Position numbers and translations under genes: made by a program. Shown here one piece after another: positions 1-12,914 of a DNA stretch of 64,000 bases (position 1 is its first letter; each line of letters begins with the position of its first letter). A model generated the notes under the pieces. That model was not told the DNA's origin and did not search any database. It worked only from the letters and a program-made list of their open reading frames with translations. Origin of the DNA: Blasia pusilla (Eukaryota > Marchantiophyta > Marchantiopsida > Blasiales); NCBI GenBank assembly GCA_050084515.1, contig CM114271.1, positions 50,902,001 through 50,966,000 of the forward strand. The letters run 5' to 3'.

Positions 1-184
1 GGTCATTATGAGAGGCGGCACAACATCATGTCTTGGATCAAGTGATGGATATGAACTGCGTAACATGGATCATTAGCTAAGGAGTAGTTGAGGAGCGTCA
101 GATGAGGTTGTGATAGGTCACAACTATTGCATTGGTGAGCCCCGTGCCTATCGAGATGGATGAGGCAATGGTTGGGGGCAAGAT

Positions 185-690
185 CCGAGACGATCGACAT
201 ACCAAGGGAGACGCTCATGGCGTATGAGAACTTGGCGACTGCTCAACATCAAGATACGTTGAGGTATGCGACTATTCGGGGAGGTGGTTCTCGATCGACT
301 ATCCAAAGGTTTCATCAGGGAGACTATGCCTACTTACAACATATGACATCCATGACATTGGATGTGACTTCAGGGTACACGATCTTGAGAGTATGTAATG
401 TGTTGCCATCTGGTGTTCTCATATTAGAGGGACGCGATGGTAAGGTTTGGAAGGACCATATGTGTAATTGTGTGCAATTTCTCCTTCCTAACATTGGCGG
501 TACAATTGATCCGAGCTAAGAAGTAGCTCTTACACGCTTGCTTTATATGTTGTGTGGTACTGCCCGTGGTATATGCAGGCACTACGCCAATGTGTTAGTC
601 TACAATGGATGTTCAAGAAGGTATTATATGGCATGTCTGACGCCACCTCTCACTAGGGCTCCTAGGGGATGATGGATGTACCCCAAATAT
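185..690 (+). pseudogene. Integrase C-terminal domain plus degraded PHD finger (copy D)
   Basis: The open frame at 160-519 contains the conserved stretch found in all copies: ENLATAQHQDTLRYATIRGG, then a module with DYAYLQ, TILRVCNVLPSGVL, LEGRDG and VWKDH, ending NIGGTIDPS. This is the region after the integrase catalytic core. After a stop the same frame continues as a PHD-like finger: MLCG at about 546-557, then NGCSRRYYMACLTPPL and a terminal W. Several zinc ligands are mutated (Tyr for Cys or His). Inactive relic. The start at 160 is not biological; it is where the frame opens after the deletion junction. Confidence 0.7.
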
Positions 691-875
691 ACATAGAGTA
701 GGTAGTTATAGATTCCGACTTGTGTCTATAACATGGATGACAATAAGGCAACTAACGATGGGGCTACCTAAACACCTCGCCTTTTTGCTCTTAACATCCT
801 AGAGATGTATGTCAGGGTAGTTAGGGATAGATAGCTATCTAGAGTTAGAGTGACCTTACCACTAGTTAGGGGGCG

Positions 876-1017
876 ATTGGAGATATTTTGGTATTTCTTG
901 TCTCGTTCCCGAGGTCTTGTTGTGTGGTTTCCATGAGTTAGTATGGGATCGTATATGTTTGTACGTGCATTCGGTAACAACGATGTATGTTGTGTAGCGA
1001 TGTGTATGTGCACGACA
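876..1017 (+). repeat. Repeat B1 of copy D
   Basis: It begins ATTGGAGATATTTTGG and ends GTGCACGACA just before A2. Another copy (B2) lies at 1616-1742, after A2. The same B-A-B order is seen at 47514-48249 and, in a divergent subfamily, at 52050-52630. Confidence 0.75.
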
Positions 1018-1019
1018 AT

Positions 1020-1615
<596 letters not shown>

Positions 1616-1742
1616 CTGGAGATATTTTGGTACTTCACGTCTCATTGTGTGGATTCCATGAGTGAGCATGAGAGTGTGTGTGTTTATACGTGCATTTGGT
1701 GACAACGATGTATATTGTGTAGCGATGTGTATGCGCATAACA
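1616..1742 (+). repeat. Repeat B2, 3' end of copy D
   Basis: Direct repeat of 876-1017 located after A2. It starts TGGAGATATTTTGG and ends CGCATAACA, the same end point as B1. Confidence 0.7.
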
Positions 1743-1764
1743 ACCGTCTACCAAAATAAATTTC

Positions 1765-2130
1765 ATAATCACTCTCTTCCTCTCTCTCTCTCTCTCTCGA
1801 GAGATTCTTGGATTTCTTACAAGGCAAGGACCATAGCTCAGTCGCCTAATGAAAAGAGGTTCAATAAAAAGATAATGAGCTCGATCTTAGGCTCACTCTC
1901 CTACCTAGCTCCATGGCTTTAGACCCACGATAATGGATCAAGAGGCACTTCTTGAAATAGAAAGTCAACTATACTCACAATAGAAACATATTCGGATTAG
2001 TAAACTCCTCAATATGACTCCAAATGAGTCAAAAATACGGGAAAGCATACTTTATAAGGTTATTGTACTCCTCAACATGTCATCCTTGATCATGAGACTA
2101 TCCTCTGATCTCCTCGAAGGCATGTTATGG
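1765..2130 (-). repeat. Inverted fragment of repeat A beside copy D
   Basis: Read on the minus strand this matches the A repeat (compare 36120-36520): the ACCATAGCTC..GTCGCC block, the TAGAAAGTCAACTAT block and the TCATCCTTGATC block occur in the same order. With A2 of copy D it forms a tail-to-tail inverted pair. A short CT tract at 1776-1800 mirrors the AG tract. Confidence 0.65.
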
Positions 2131-4474
2131 ATACTCATTGACCAGCTACATAAGATGTGAAAAAGCTCATCAACAATATTCAATAACTTTTTCCATGTTT
2201 TTTTCCCCTAAAGACTCTTGGAAGAAATAGGAGATGATTCTAGAGTGAAGAGCTTTGAAGTGTACTCTTCTTTGAGTAGCTAGCTAGATCGAAGAGTGCA
2301 TCCATGGATTTCCTTAAAATTCGAGCAATTGATTTAGTGGTCATTATCTTTGGTGTGTTTGGATGCAAGAGTCCCCAAAATGCTTGCAAAGCCCTCTCCC
2401 TACTACATAGTTAACTTCCTTTCGATTATGGCAAATAAAAAATTTTCTTGTGAAGTTAAATTTATAGATTTATGACTTGGTAGAATCTTGGTATTGTAAC
2501 AAGTACATGCATGTAGGCTCAAAAGAATAACTGTTCATGTATATACATGGATAATACTATATAAAACAAAACTTTGTAGAGTATATACCATGGCAATAAA
2601 AATGAACAATATATGTCATGGATCTAAACTTCCTAATGAAATATTCAAGGAAATGAATAAATGGTTTCACATTGTAGAGCTGCATCTTCTCCCTCAGCTA
2701 TTGCAAGAGTAAGATGGAATGAGCCTATACACAATGTGCAAGAGATAAAGTGATGGAAGGGCCATGTATTAACTGTGACTCGAACACTTATCTCTTGAGG
2801 GTATGATGCATATGCCACCTTTAAACATTCGATACTACTCTATGGATGTATTTTAAAATCCTCAAATTTGTATTCCTTGAACAATCCACAAAATAATTTG
2901 AACTTCCCAAGAAAGATTAGCTAAAAAATTCAAAGCTTGTTAAATTGAGCTTACAACACATTAATGTATAGGTCATACTTGAATGATCCCCATAAATTGA
3001 TGAAATAGACAACATAGAAAATAAGATTGGTTCCTTTTACCAAACTGATTCATTGTAGCTAGAGAATACAATCACAATTGAATCTCATCACAAATATATG
3101 GCCCAAAAATGATAACATAATTTGACAACCATATATCCATAACAAAGACTTCATAGAGTAAAACGAGCATAAATACTCAAGCCAAGTGTCAACAATGGAG
3201 AACAAAAAGAAGACTTAATTAAGTAATATTATATGTATTTTTTTACCAAATGCAAATATTTGTAATTGAAATTATCCATGAAGAATATTTGAATCATTAA
3301 TGAACACTTTGGAACCATTTGGAATACATTTATTTGAAATAAAAGGAAATTTTGTTTTGTGGGAAGTTATGATGATAATAATTAAATAATTTTGAGAATG
3401 GAATAGTTGTTTACAAAATTTATTATGTGGGTATGTGAACGTTGGTGCTTAGAGCTCTCACTTTTACACTGGTTAACATGTTACTAGTAAGTTTTTGCCC
3501 GTGCGATGCACCGTGTGAGATGATTGGGAATGAAAAGACTCACATATGGAGGATGATAATATGAAATTAGTGGACACATGTTGAATATAGTTTAATCTTA
3601 AAAAGGATGAAAAAAAAGAAGAAGATAGAATTTTTTTATAATACATCTAACTTGGCTCAAGAAAAAATTTCATATATTTTATTTGATTAATTTTTGGAAA
3701 AATAATTTATCCCTTTTCCAATCCCCCATCCTTCAATAAGCAAACGAAAATCATTTATTTTGATGATTTTTTTCCCAAAAGAGGGATTAAATTTTTCTCT
3801 AAATCTAACTTGAAAATTAAAATAATATAGAAACAATATGTCTTCCATTATTTTGAGGAATAATTGTTTCTGATCAGTGTCTTGTTATCCTTTTAATTTT
3901 TTCCCACAACTAAAATCAATTTTTCCTCAAAATTAAACTTTAGATTATTTTTATCATAATTTATTGGAATGAAACTTGAAAAAATAATTTTAAATTTCCA
4001 AATGAAAAATATAGTAAATTAAAGAGACTAATAAGATTTCATGGGAAAGATATTTGAATTTTAATTAATTAATTTTAATTATTTATCTTTAAAATAAATA
4101 AAGAAAAAACCTAATTATTAAAACCTTACCCATTCTTGTTTCCTGCTTAGTATAGGGTAAAATTAAAAAAAAAATAGTCGTGAACTGGCTTCATGAACAA
4201 ACATGATACGTGTCTTGAGAATGAGCTAACGCACTTAATAGTATGATTTCCTCTTAGATGTTGCGTGAGTATCTTCTCTCTAATACGTTGTCAAGTTTAT
4301 TTCACATCTATTCCATTAAGACCCTTTTCATAATTAGATTTTTAACACATACTTAAGTAATTAATGGTGGGAAGGCAAAAAGAAATGCATTAGTAGCATG
4401 GTTAGCAATTTGTGGGCTGCATGATTAGTGGACCTTTGGATAGCTAGAGGCAGGGTCCGGGGAGTTTTTCCGTG
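2131..4474. other. AT-rich intergenic DNA
   Basis: No gene, RNA or transposon domain recognised. The stretch is very AT-rich, especially 3200-4150, with many short A and T runs. No open frame with a recognisable motif. Confidence 0.6.
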
Positions 4475-4676
4475 ACAACCGGTACATTTTTTGTGTTCAC
4501 AAAACCGAGCGGCAATTTTCAATGTTTTTTTCATTCCAGTCGGCTAAACAGAAACGAATACAAAGGACACCGTCCCTGAACCCTCGGTTTTTGGCCGGTA
4601 AGTGACGACCTGAATCAGAAATTCTCAAGTTCTTCCGGGCAGCTCAACAGGTACCCTCGATTCTCCCCGGACATTG
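4475..4676 (+). repeat. Left arm of a ~205 bp inverted repeat flanking the nucleotidase gene
   Basis: The reverse complement of 10204-10407 matches this stretch at roughly 80-85 percent by eye. Shared blocks include CAACCGGTACATTT, GGCTAAAC, the perfect run ACACCGTCCCTGAACCCTCGG, GGCCGGTAAGTGACGA, AAATTCTCAA and TTCTCCCCGGACAT. A short TCCGGGGAG at 4456-4464 pairs with CTCCCCGGA near 4663-4671, so this copy also has small terminal inverted repeats like a MITE. Confidence 0.8.
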
Positions 4677-5837
4677 GCTCGAGGTTTACATTTCTTTCAG
4701 TTAGTAAATACCCTCACCAATGATGAAAGAATTGGTGCACTCCTTTAATATGACTACTTTAGATTAAGGACGTTTGTCGTCCAAAGTCATATCTCTAATG
4801 GTGATATAGATTATTACTACCAACTGGTCTTTCAATTATAAATTTGGCTTGATTTAGCACCGAGTTAATGGTGGTATCATCCTCTTGTGACACATGGCCC
4901 ATCTAACCTAAGTAGACCAAATGGGTATACCATAGGTTCGCATCATGAACGAGTAGATGGCACATGCGTGTGCTAGTCTTTAAACATGGGATGTAACTTC
5001 TTTGTTAGTAACTCGATAGATTGACTAGAGTCATGGATTAATTTTTAAAAATTGAAGTGTGGTTTCTTACGGCTACGGCATCTCAACGAAGCGGACAAAC
5101 ACCCGTACTTGTGACCGCCTCAGTTGGACATGCTTGAGAATGTGCGAGTTGTGAGAACATTCCAAAAGAATCCTACAAAGGTTTTCCCAAAACCCACAAG
5201 ATCTCAAAACCAAAACCAAAAAGACCGAAAAATGGTTTCTCCTATGGTAAGACTCTCCAGCTTTCGGTCCGGTTGGGTCACTTTCCATGACCGAATCATT
5301 TTCGGATTCACACAGTAATTCAAAGACTCACAAAGAAACAACTTTTGTAGTGGGAGGCTTCCGAACTTTCCAGGCACCGGTTAACCCTAACTCCCGCAAA
5401 GGGAAGCGGGGGGGAGGGTAGCGATGGTAGAGGTGAGTGCGACCCTGGCCCAGAAGAAGACTGCGTTGTCCGGACGCGAGAGAGGGCTCCACCATTGGGA
5501 GGTGTGCGTGGGAGATGGAAGGATGGCGCGCGAGACGACGGTGACGCGGATGACAGGCCTCCGGAGAGAGCGATATCGGCGCGACGTTGCGCGGCCGTAG
5601 CGAGTCGCTGGCAACGGACCCGGTGCACCGACATCTGCTGCACATGCTGCCGGTGAGCGAGAGTGAGAGTGCGGTGTGGGCGGCGTGCTACTGCTCATCG
5701 GAGGAGGGGAGGGAAGAAAAGAAGAAAGGCGGACGAGAGCACACGGGAAAAGGAGCGAACGGACGTGTGCTGCTTTGATTCAACGTGTTACAGACAGACT
5801 TTATTGAATTCCAAGAAAGGAGGTCGGACGGTGGAGG
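4677..5837. other. Intergenic; GC-rich block at about 5390-5770
   Basis: 4677-5380 has no recognised content. About 5390-5770 is CpG-rich, with overlapping open frames on both strands and no recognisable domain. It lies just 3' of the nucleotidase stop codon, so it could be a CpG island or promoter of an unseen transcript. I do not call a gene here. Confidence 0.4.
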
Positions 5838-8800
5838 CTAGAGAGTGGACGAATTCCAGCTTGCATCGACGGCTTTCAAAAGCTTCTCGTGCAAGGACTT
5901 ACCGGAGCACACGATGATTCCGCGGTCCAAGCCTTCCAAGAAACGACCTTGCGAAAAATCTAGAGGTTTCCCGCCCGCATCGGTGACTACTCCTCCCGCT
6001 TCCTGGACTATGAGCATTCCCGCGGCGTGATCCCAGATCTTCTCTCGATACCCGGCTTTGGCGAACTTCATGAATATCTCGGCGTCGCCTCGCGCGATGG
6101 CTGCGTACTTGGCCATGCTGTACACTCGCAGCGGCCGATTCCTGCTCACAATTCGTCCCATCACAGACCGTTAAACCACATTTTGCCAACAAACAAAAGA
6201 GGCGCGACGCGCAAACTACGGTTCCTGGCACCGTAACTTCCCTGAGACCAACTTCATCGCAGCGTCGCTGCGTTCTCTACACGGGCCTCGAAGCGACTTC
6301 GTGGACCGCACTTGACCACAAACTACCGAGTCCGTGGAAAAGTCTGTGGCAGTCAGAGGGTCGTTCGTATTCAGATCGACTTTATTCGACGAGAACATTG
6401 GGAACGGGTTGACCTACACTACCACGAATGACACTATGGCAGCAGCAGGTGGTCAGCATGATCTAGCATACATTCACTCCAGGTAATCGAACATGGCCCC
6501 GGGGTCATCCGGCACTTTAGTCCGTGACAAAGGCACATCACGAATGATCTGCGTGAGAAGTGTCGAGGGGTTTGAAGCTCCGCACTTTGTTCGGGAATTT
6601 AGAATATCCCGTCCTGTCCAGTACAGGACGAGTTGCCCATGATGACGAGGTTTTCCTGTCCCGAGTCTCGTTCATCGTAGGGGACACACGGCTGTCGAGT
6701 CTATGAGCCCGAGATCGTACCTGAGGCCAAGTTGTTCAGCCAAGCCTGCTGTGAAGGAGTGACTGGAGTTTGCTTTCTCGACGGGCTCACAGAAGGTCGC
6801 ACTTGCCGGATCGTCCTCAGGCGAGACGGTGATGGAGTGCGCCATGTGCCCTGTATTTTCCCACTGGGGCACACCATCTGAATTTACCACCAGCGGCTGC
6901 ATAATGACTTGGCCCCCTCCTTTGGTGGCAGATAGGATTAATCCCTTGTGCCACTTGGTTGGGTTGGGTGAGGAGAGACGCGATGCAATTCGGTAGTATC
7001 GGTGGTGATGTTTAAGCCATTGTTTTCTCAGAGGAAAATTCGGACACCCCAAAACTGCGAGCACTACCTCACCGTCTTCGATCATGGCAAGAGCTACTGC
7101 GTACTGATCTCCTCGCACGAAACCTAGAGTTCCGTCCACGGGGTCCAGAACCCAGTACCGTCCTTTGGGACCGCCCTCTGCACTTCCTTTGCTGATTGCT
7201 TTAAGCACGTCGACAGCCCCAAGCGGGTGTGCAGGAGGACTAATTCCAACCATTCGGGCTTCTTCCAGACACTCATTCACTGTCGCAACGACCCTCTGGA
7301 GAAGATCAACTTTTCCCATTCCTCTCAATCCCGTCGTATCCTCTTCGGCAATCATCGGAATCTCCTCTCCTTGGAAAGCTTCCGAGAGTACCCAGCTCAC
7401 AACGGCCTGCACGCCCCAGTCTGTGCCTCAAGAACACCACCTGCCGAGATCAGAATCCAAGCCCTAACCTATCCACAACAAACGGTCAAAGTGAACCATC
7501 CACAACCCTCATTACGCCACAATGATCCAATCACAACACGTGCAAAAATCGAATCCCTTTGCATACATGCACCTACTCGCCGGATCTTTTAAGTCATCTC
7601 CGCTGACATATTCGAATCAGAGAATGATTCCTGCTGTAGAGTCGCTTTCACGACGTCAGGTCTACCTACTGACACTCGCGCTTGGATAAATGACACACAA
7701 AGTTCTCAATTTCCCGTCGGACAGTAGCATCCTAAATACGACACGAGTACTCTGAAGGACGTCGTGACGATACAAACAAATGCTTCAGAACGCCGAGAAA
7801 AGGAATGCGTGCTCTATAGAGAGCTCTTCGAGCTTAAGATTCATTTGTGTTTGGACCAGAAAATCAATTGGCCTGTTTCACAAACAAGTCAATTCAGAGA
7901 CAGAGAACACCATGGGAGTTGGATTTCAACCCTTCTACTTCTCATTTTCCTTCTCCCTCTTCTACAGGTTGCCTGTCGTGCCTACCCTAGCAGAATTCCA
8001 AGTCTGTTCCCATCGCTCCAGGCACACATGATGGCAATAGCTTTTCAAATTATCATGTATGGCCGGGACAATAGCACAAACAGCACGAAGCGTAGAAGAC
8101 ATCCATCTCACAAGCCACAACTTCCCTGTGGACTAACTCTCGAGTTAGCAGGAATATCAAAAAAGTGAATAACTGAAGGAACTATTCGGAGCGAGTAGAC
8201 TGATCATAGTCGGTTCGAGCGCATACGGAATGAGCTAGAAGGAGTAAGAGAAATGGGCGACCGACCACATGCTACACTCAATTCAGACAATTGCACGCGC
8301 CAAACCACTCGAATCGGGTCAAGGAGCTTTACCCGCTACAGTGACTAGTGAACGGTCTTTCTTAAAATCTGTTTTCTCCTCGTTTTGGAGGATCCGTCGC
8401 TGTATCTTCTGAGATAGCACACTCGCAAGCTGAACAGCCCGCACGGCCGCGTCCATCTCCCTCTCATACTTCGAGAAACCACCTCCCCCGAAAGAAATCG
8501 TATTAAACCCCGTAAGTGAGGTCGCTGAACCCTGTAGCTTGCCGGACCGGTTTTTGCCTCCCGAAAGATTATCAGAATGTGAATTCACCTGGTCTAGAGT
8601 ACTTTGGAGAGCTTCCCGTACGGTCCCACTCATGCTCTCGCTGCTCTGAAACTTCACTTTGTCGTCTATTGCAGCTATTTCAGACTTCGTCGTCTGAAGG
8701 CTACTCCGAAATGAGAACCCGTGGCTTTCTGTCCAAGTACGTTCATTAACGTCCTCCTTACCAATTGCGTCCAGCTTGAGCAGATCGTTGCTCAGCGAAT

Positions 8801-9338
8801 CTTTGCCAAGAACTGGTAGACCTTTCACAGACCTGCTAGTCATATCTTCTCCGTGCTGGGAAGAAACCGAGAGAACTGATTCATCCGACCTTTGATCTCT
8901 TTGCAATTCGCGGTCCGTCTCAAATTCCAGATTCTCCTGTCGTATGTTTTCCTCCGTTTGTTGAACAACTCCATCCCCCACACTGACTCTAGTTTTCCAA
9001 TCAATCGATACCAGAGAGTCCGGTGCATGAAATCCGAAAGCGCGTACGTGGCTGCGGGACAAACTGGACCGTGGCCGCCACATGACAGATGTCTGCAAAA
9101 AATTGATCGGATTCGAAAAACCACACACAGTCGCATGTTCCCCACCATTTCGAAGGCTGCCACCGGCCGTGATGGGGAATGCGGAAGGCAGAGTTGCTTG
9201 GACAGCGAGTGGCTGTTGCGCACGAAGCGCTCTCTGACAATGCTTGTCGACGCTACTGTTTTGCAAAAGAGTGATGGACGGATTCCACCAAAGGCACAAC
9301 GAATCCCTCCAATTAGCAGGGAACGAAGACAACGCCAT
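5838..9338 (-). CDS. 3'(2'),5'-bisphosphate nucleotidase, HAL2/SAL/AHL type, with long N-terminal extension
   Basis: Three exons: 9338-8333, 7420-6721 and 6141-5838. Donors are G|GTAAAG and AG|GTACGA, acceptors are CACAG|ACTGG and GAGCAG|GAATC, and phases match throughout, giving 669 residues. The family hydrolyses 3'-phosphoadenosine 5'-phosphate (PAP) to AMP and phosphate, a Mg-dependent step of sulfur assimilation that also affects PAP retrograde signalling. The lithium-sensitive phosphatase signature is complete: EED (residues 361-363), DPVDGT (428-433) and WDHAAG (605-610), plus GGPKGRYWVLDP and RGDQYAVAL. Exon 3 (VYSMAKYAAIARGDAE...KAGYREKIWDH) resembles the Arabidopsis AHL branch more than SAL1. 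Residues 1 to about 290 are a Ser-rich, low-similarity extension starting MALSSFPANW, which may hold an organelle-targeting peptide (inference). No ATG precedes 9338 in frame. The catalytic part is of normal length, about 370 residues. Confidence 0.9.
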
Positions 9339-10203
9339 CTTCCTGCTGCAAGCAACAGAAATTCCGTTCAAATTCCTCGCCCAGAAACGCTCCAACTCTC
9401 GATAAATTTCCGCAACCAGAGTAGCGACGACGTCAATTCTGCTCTCATAGCTTGGCCAACATGGAAGTCGGCGAAAACTGCGACTTCATCGTCCTTTCCA
9501 GCTGATCGAATTCCGAATGCCGATACTCGCGACCCGGCTTAAGCCTGCTCAACCATCCAGGAAACGAGAAAAAACTCCTAGAGGTCATTGGCCATGACCC
9601 CAAGCTGCAGCCAGCGAGCACCGAGTCTCTCATTGCTGACGCAAAGCGGCGCAACAGCCACAGCAGCTTCTTGACGGTGAGGACATTGCTTCCACACCAC
9701 CTAATCGTCCCGACGCACTCCTCTCCTCCGCCCTTCCCCCCTCATTCTCCACTCCGCTGCAGCAGATTGCTGCGCTGCACGACTCCGGTATCCTCCCTCT
9801 CCCTCACTCTTCCCTTCCAGTATACACTCTCCTCCCTCTCTGTCTACTCTCTCCTGCGCCCCCACCCTCCCCGGTTCGTCCTTCCAGCGCAAGCCACAAC
9901 ACCGTCGCCGGTTTCTGTCGCCTCTTATTCCCGTGATTCCGTGAGCGCGCTGGACCGTTTCGCACATGCTGTCCCAGTTGTGGCAAGGGAGCCTAACAGC
10001 CGTCTTGTCCATTTATGTTTTGCACTTGCTGTTTGTTCGTCCAGTGCCAGTTAACCGTGGTAACTGGCCCCGAATGGCTTTCCGACGCCGAGGCGATAAC
10101 TTCCCGGCAATGCTAACGTTTGTCTAACGCTCCAGAGTCCAGAGTATAACTAGCTAGATTCCGTTCTAGCTGCTTTCCACCTACTAGTAGCAAGCATTTG
10201 ATC
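9339..10203. promoter_or_regulatory. Upstream region of the nucleotidase gene
   Basis: The 5' flank of a minus-strand gene. 9715-9870 is a pyrimidine-rich stretch on the plus strand (CTCC/TCTC runs), so GA-rich on the gene's sense strand, as is common in plant 5' UTRs and core promoters. No clear TATA box found. Open frames on both strands have no recognisable domain. Confidence 0.35.
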
Positions 10204-10407
10204 CGATGTCCGGGGAGAACCGGGGTAACGTGTTGAGTTGGCCGGAAGAATTTGAGAATTTCCGATTCAGTTCGTCACTTACCGGCCAGAAACCGAGGGT
10301 TCAGGGACGGTGTCGTTTGTATTCGTATCCGTTTAGCCGGCTGGAATGACGAAAACTTCAAAAATTGCCGGTCGGCTTTAATAGAGACCGGAAATGTACC
10401 GGTTGCC
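10204..10407 (-). repeat. Right arm of the inverted repeat flanking the nucleotidase gene
   Basis: Inverted partner of 4475-4676. The inner edge (10204) lies 866 bp upstream of the gene's start codon. Outside the arms the flanks are not similar. Confidence 0.8.
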
Positions 10408-12914
10408 ACTCGGGCGCCTGAACCTTTTCGCTCGGATGCTTTCACTACCCGTGCGTCCGGGTGGGCCCCACGCATTCCTCGTTGTCAGCATTTACGGATC
10501 CCGCGACAGGTAAGTTTAGGGTAAGAGAATGACAGCTATCGGAAACTCCCCCCTTCGCACATAATACAAGCTGAAGATGCCTTTCAACTCAATTAGGATA
10601 AGAGCATCCTGTTCACCGAGCTTTTGGCAATACCACCTGGACGTCACATGTGACCCACCCCGATATGGATGCGTGTCAAAGTAGGTTTCCCATACTGGTC
10701 AGCGGGGTGCATGGCTTCTACGGCCATCTCGCCCCAACATTTGATTTAATTTGATTATTTAATTAAAATAGATTTAAAATAGTTGAGGAAAAATCCGCAT
10801 TCCCTTGGCTCCATTTGGGGAGGCTCGAGGTTTCATTCCTCTCCAATTTAAAGTTATTCTTATTATCTGATTTTAATAAATAAATGTTTAAGAAGGTGCA
10901 TGGTTTTGGCAAATGTCCGATCGGGGATAACTTCTGGTTAAATTTTAAAATTGTATGTTTAGCGAATATCTCGGGACGGACGTTATCGACCAAATTATCG
11001 AGAATGTGCCACGTATCTATCTATCTATATTATTTTTGGAGGATGCCTCGTCCATTTCTCGAACTCTTCTCACATTCATGCCTGCCCCACTCAAGCAATA
11101 GAGATTGTTCAAAAATCATTTCAGAGGTTAAATCACTCTTTGACTTATAAATGTCATGTTTTTGGGAAGATTGGTTAGATGTGATTATCCACCAATATTA
11201 TCCATTACCACACTATGCATATGTAATGCATGTCATTTTTTGGTGGTATAGTTATTTTTATGACGTTAGTTAAAAATGGTTATTTTCATGCTAGCTTGGT
11301 GTAAAAATTGTCATGTGACTATACATCGTTGTCCGCATACATTAATTGTTATCAACACATGTTCAAAATGCATTTATACTATGCATCCTAGCATATCTAC
11401 ACATTAACGATTGGATATATCCCAAATATAAACTTCATCAAGCATCAAAATTGCACTTAGAAATGACTCAAAACGAGCAAGTTTGCTATCAGTATTCAAG
11501 TTGATTTACAATGCGCTGGCTCTTAGAATGTTCTTCTTGATTACCCTATGTAGAGAGTGGTAAAATATTTCTTACCACCTCCCTCTTAAAGGTGGTAAAA
11601 TTTATTTTACTCCCAATATAGGGTCATGAAGAATACTTATCCTGTATATCATTTGCCTTTTGTTATTTTGCATAACTTGCAAGTGCGTTGGCTACTACAC
11701 TATTGAGGTTAATGTATAAAAAAAGTCTCATGGCATCATTGTATTAAGCGAATGATGGAATTCCCTTGATAGATGCTTGTGAGGAGGCAAGAATGCACGG
11801 GTGAAGGGTGGAGAAATGCATGCCTCATGCCCAACAGGTTATTCCCATACAATAAAGAAAGGCCATGAACAAGGTGATGGAAAAATCCTGATTCCCTAGC
11901 AGATACTCATCCAAGTAGCGTAGTGCCTTTGGAAAAGCTTTCATCACTTCACTATGCGGAAAAAAATATTGTGATCGACATAAGATAATTTTGCATGCCT
12001 AGTCAATGACTATACCAACATGTGTCTTCCATAATGTATGAAACCAATCAAGCTAGTAGTATACAAGCTTTTGAGTCGATTGTGGTACCTCATACTTATA
12101 GCCCCGTGTTATATTCCTTTGTGATAAGATTCTCTGTTATCACCTTCTACACATATAAACGTCATGATAACCACCTTAGTTGTATGAGAAGTATAAAATT
12201 ATCCCATGTATAGGGTGTTAAATATCATGGGATTTTGCATGGTCATGCATTTAAGATTAATTGCGCGTGGGTTGGTCTTATGATAGGTGAATATGCTAGA
12301 AAGACATCGAATGTAAAGGCATTTCATAGATGGACCCCAAGACCTTTAAAATGATGGTCATGCTGGAGAAAGTTCTTTCGCATGGAGCTTGGGATCTTCA
12401 ATTACACTTGGTTTTCCATGTGCTAAAGTATGTGAGGACTTGTGGCACTATGCATGCATCTTGGATATATTGGGTGGATTGGTAAATGAAGGTTTTCAAA
12501 GGGATGTGTCCACCAATTGGACTTTCCCGAGGAAATTATTGTGCAAGGCCACTCGCACTATGAAGCGAGTAAGCGAGTGGCCTTGCACAATATTTTCGTG
12601 ATGTCATGACAAATCTTGTTTTATTTCCATAGTATCTTGGCTAGTTTTTTATAAGGAGGAAGAATCGATGACCACATTTATTCGTAGAAAATGGTGGAGA
12701 ACCTTGAGTGACTTGGAGGTGGGACAAATGAACGATTGCGTCCTTCGAAATAACTAGAGAATGCAAACATGGCTTTCAACATATACCCACTTGTATGAAG
12801 CACTTAGTGCTATTGAGAAGAAGATATTCCCCTCATTTCCGACTTGGGCTACTAAGAGGTTGGAGCGGAAAGTCATAAACAAAGAGCGAATCATTGTGGA
12901 TGAGGACACAAAGG
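10408..12914. other. Intergenic; weak unrecognised coding-like remnants at about 12390-12950
   Basis: 10408-12300 holds nothing recognisable. In 12389-12994 two short plus-strand frames (containing LWHYACILDILGGLVNEGF and, separately, YEALSAIEKKIFPSFPTWA) look protein-like in composition, but I do not recognise the family. They may be relics of another transposon or gene. Confidence 0.35.
12537..12592. repeat. Perfect 20 bp inverted repeat with 16 bp loop
   Basis: Left arm 12537-12556, right arm 12573-12592, arms GTGCAAGGCCACTCGC and its complement extended by TATT/AATA. It could form a strong hairpin and interrupts the frame starting at 12389. Confidence 0.9.

Noticed and set aside
5320-5917. 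Overlapping 60-107 codon frames on both strands
   Set aside because: GC-rich DNA lacking stops; no domain and mutually overlapping frames.
8840-9542. 171- and 216-codon frames overlapping exon 1 of the nucleotidase
   Set aside because: Shadows of the real coding frame, which is confirmed by splicing to the conserved catalytic exons.
9671-10054. 127-codon plus-strand frame
   Set aside because: Pro/Ser/Leu-rich product of a pyrimidine tract in the gene's 5' flank.
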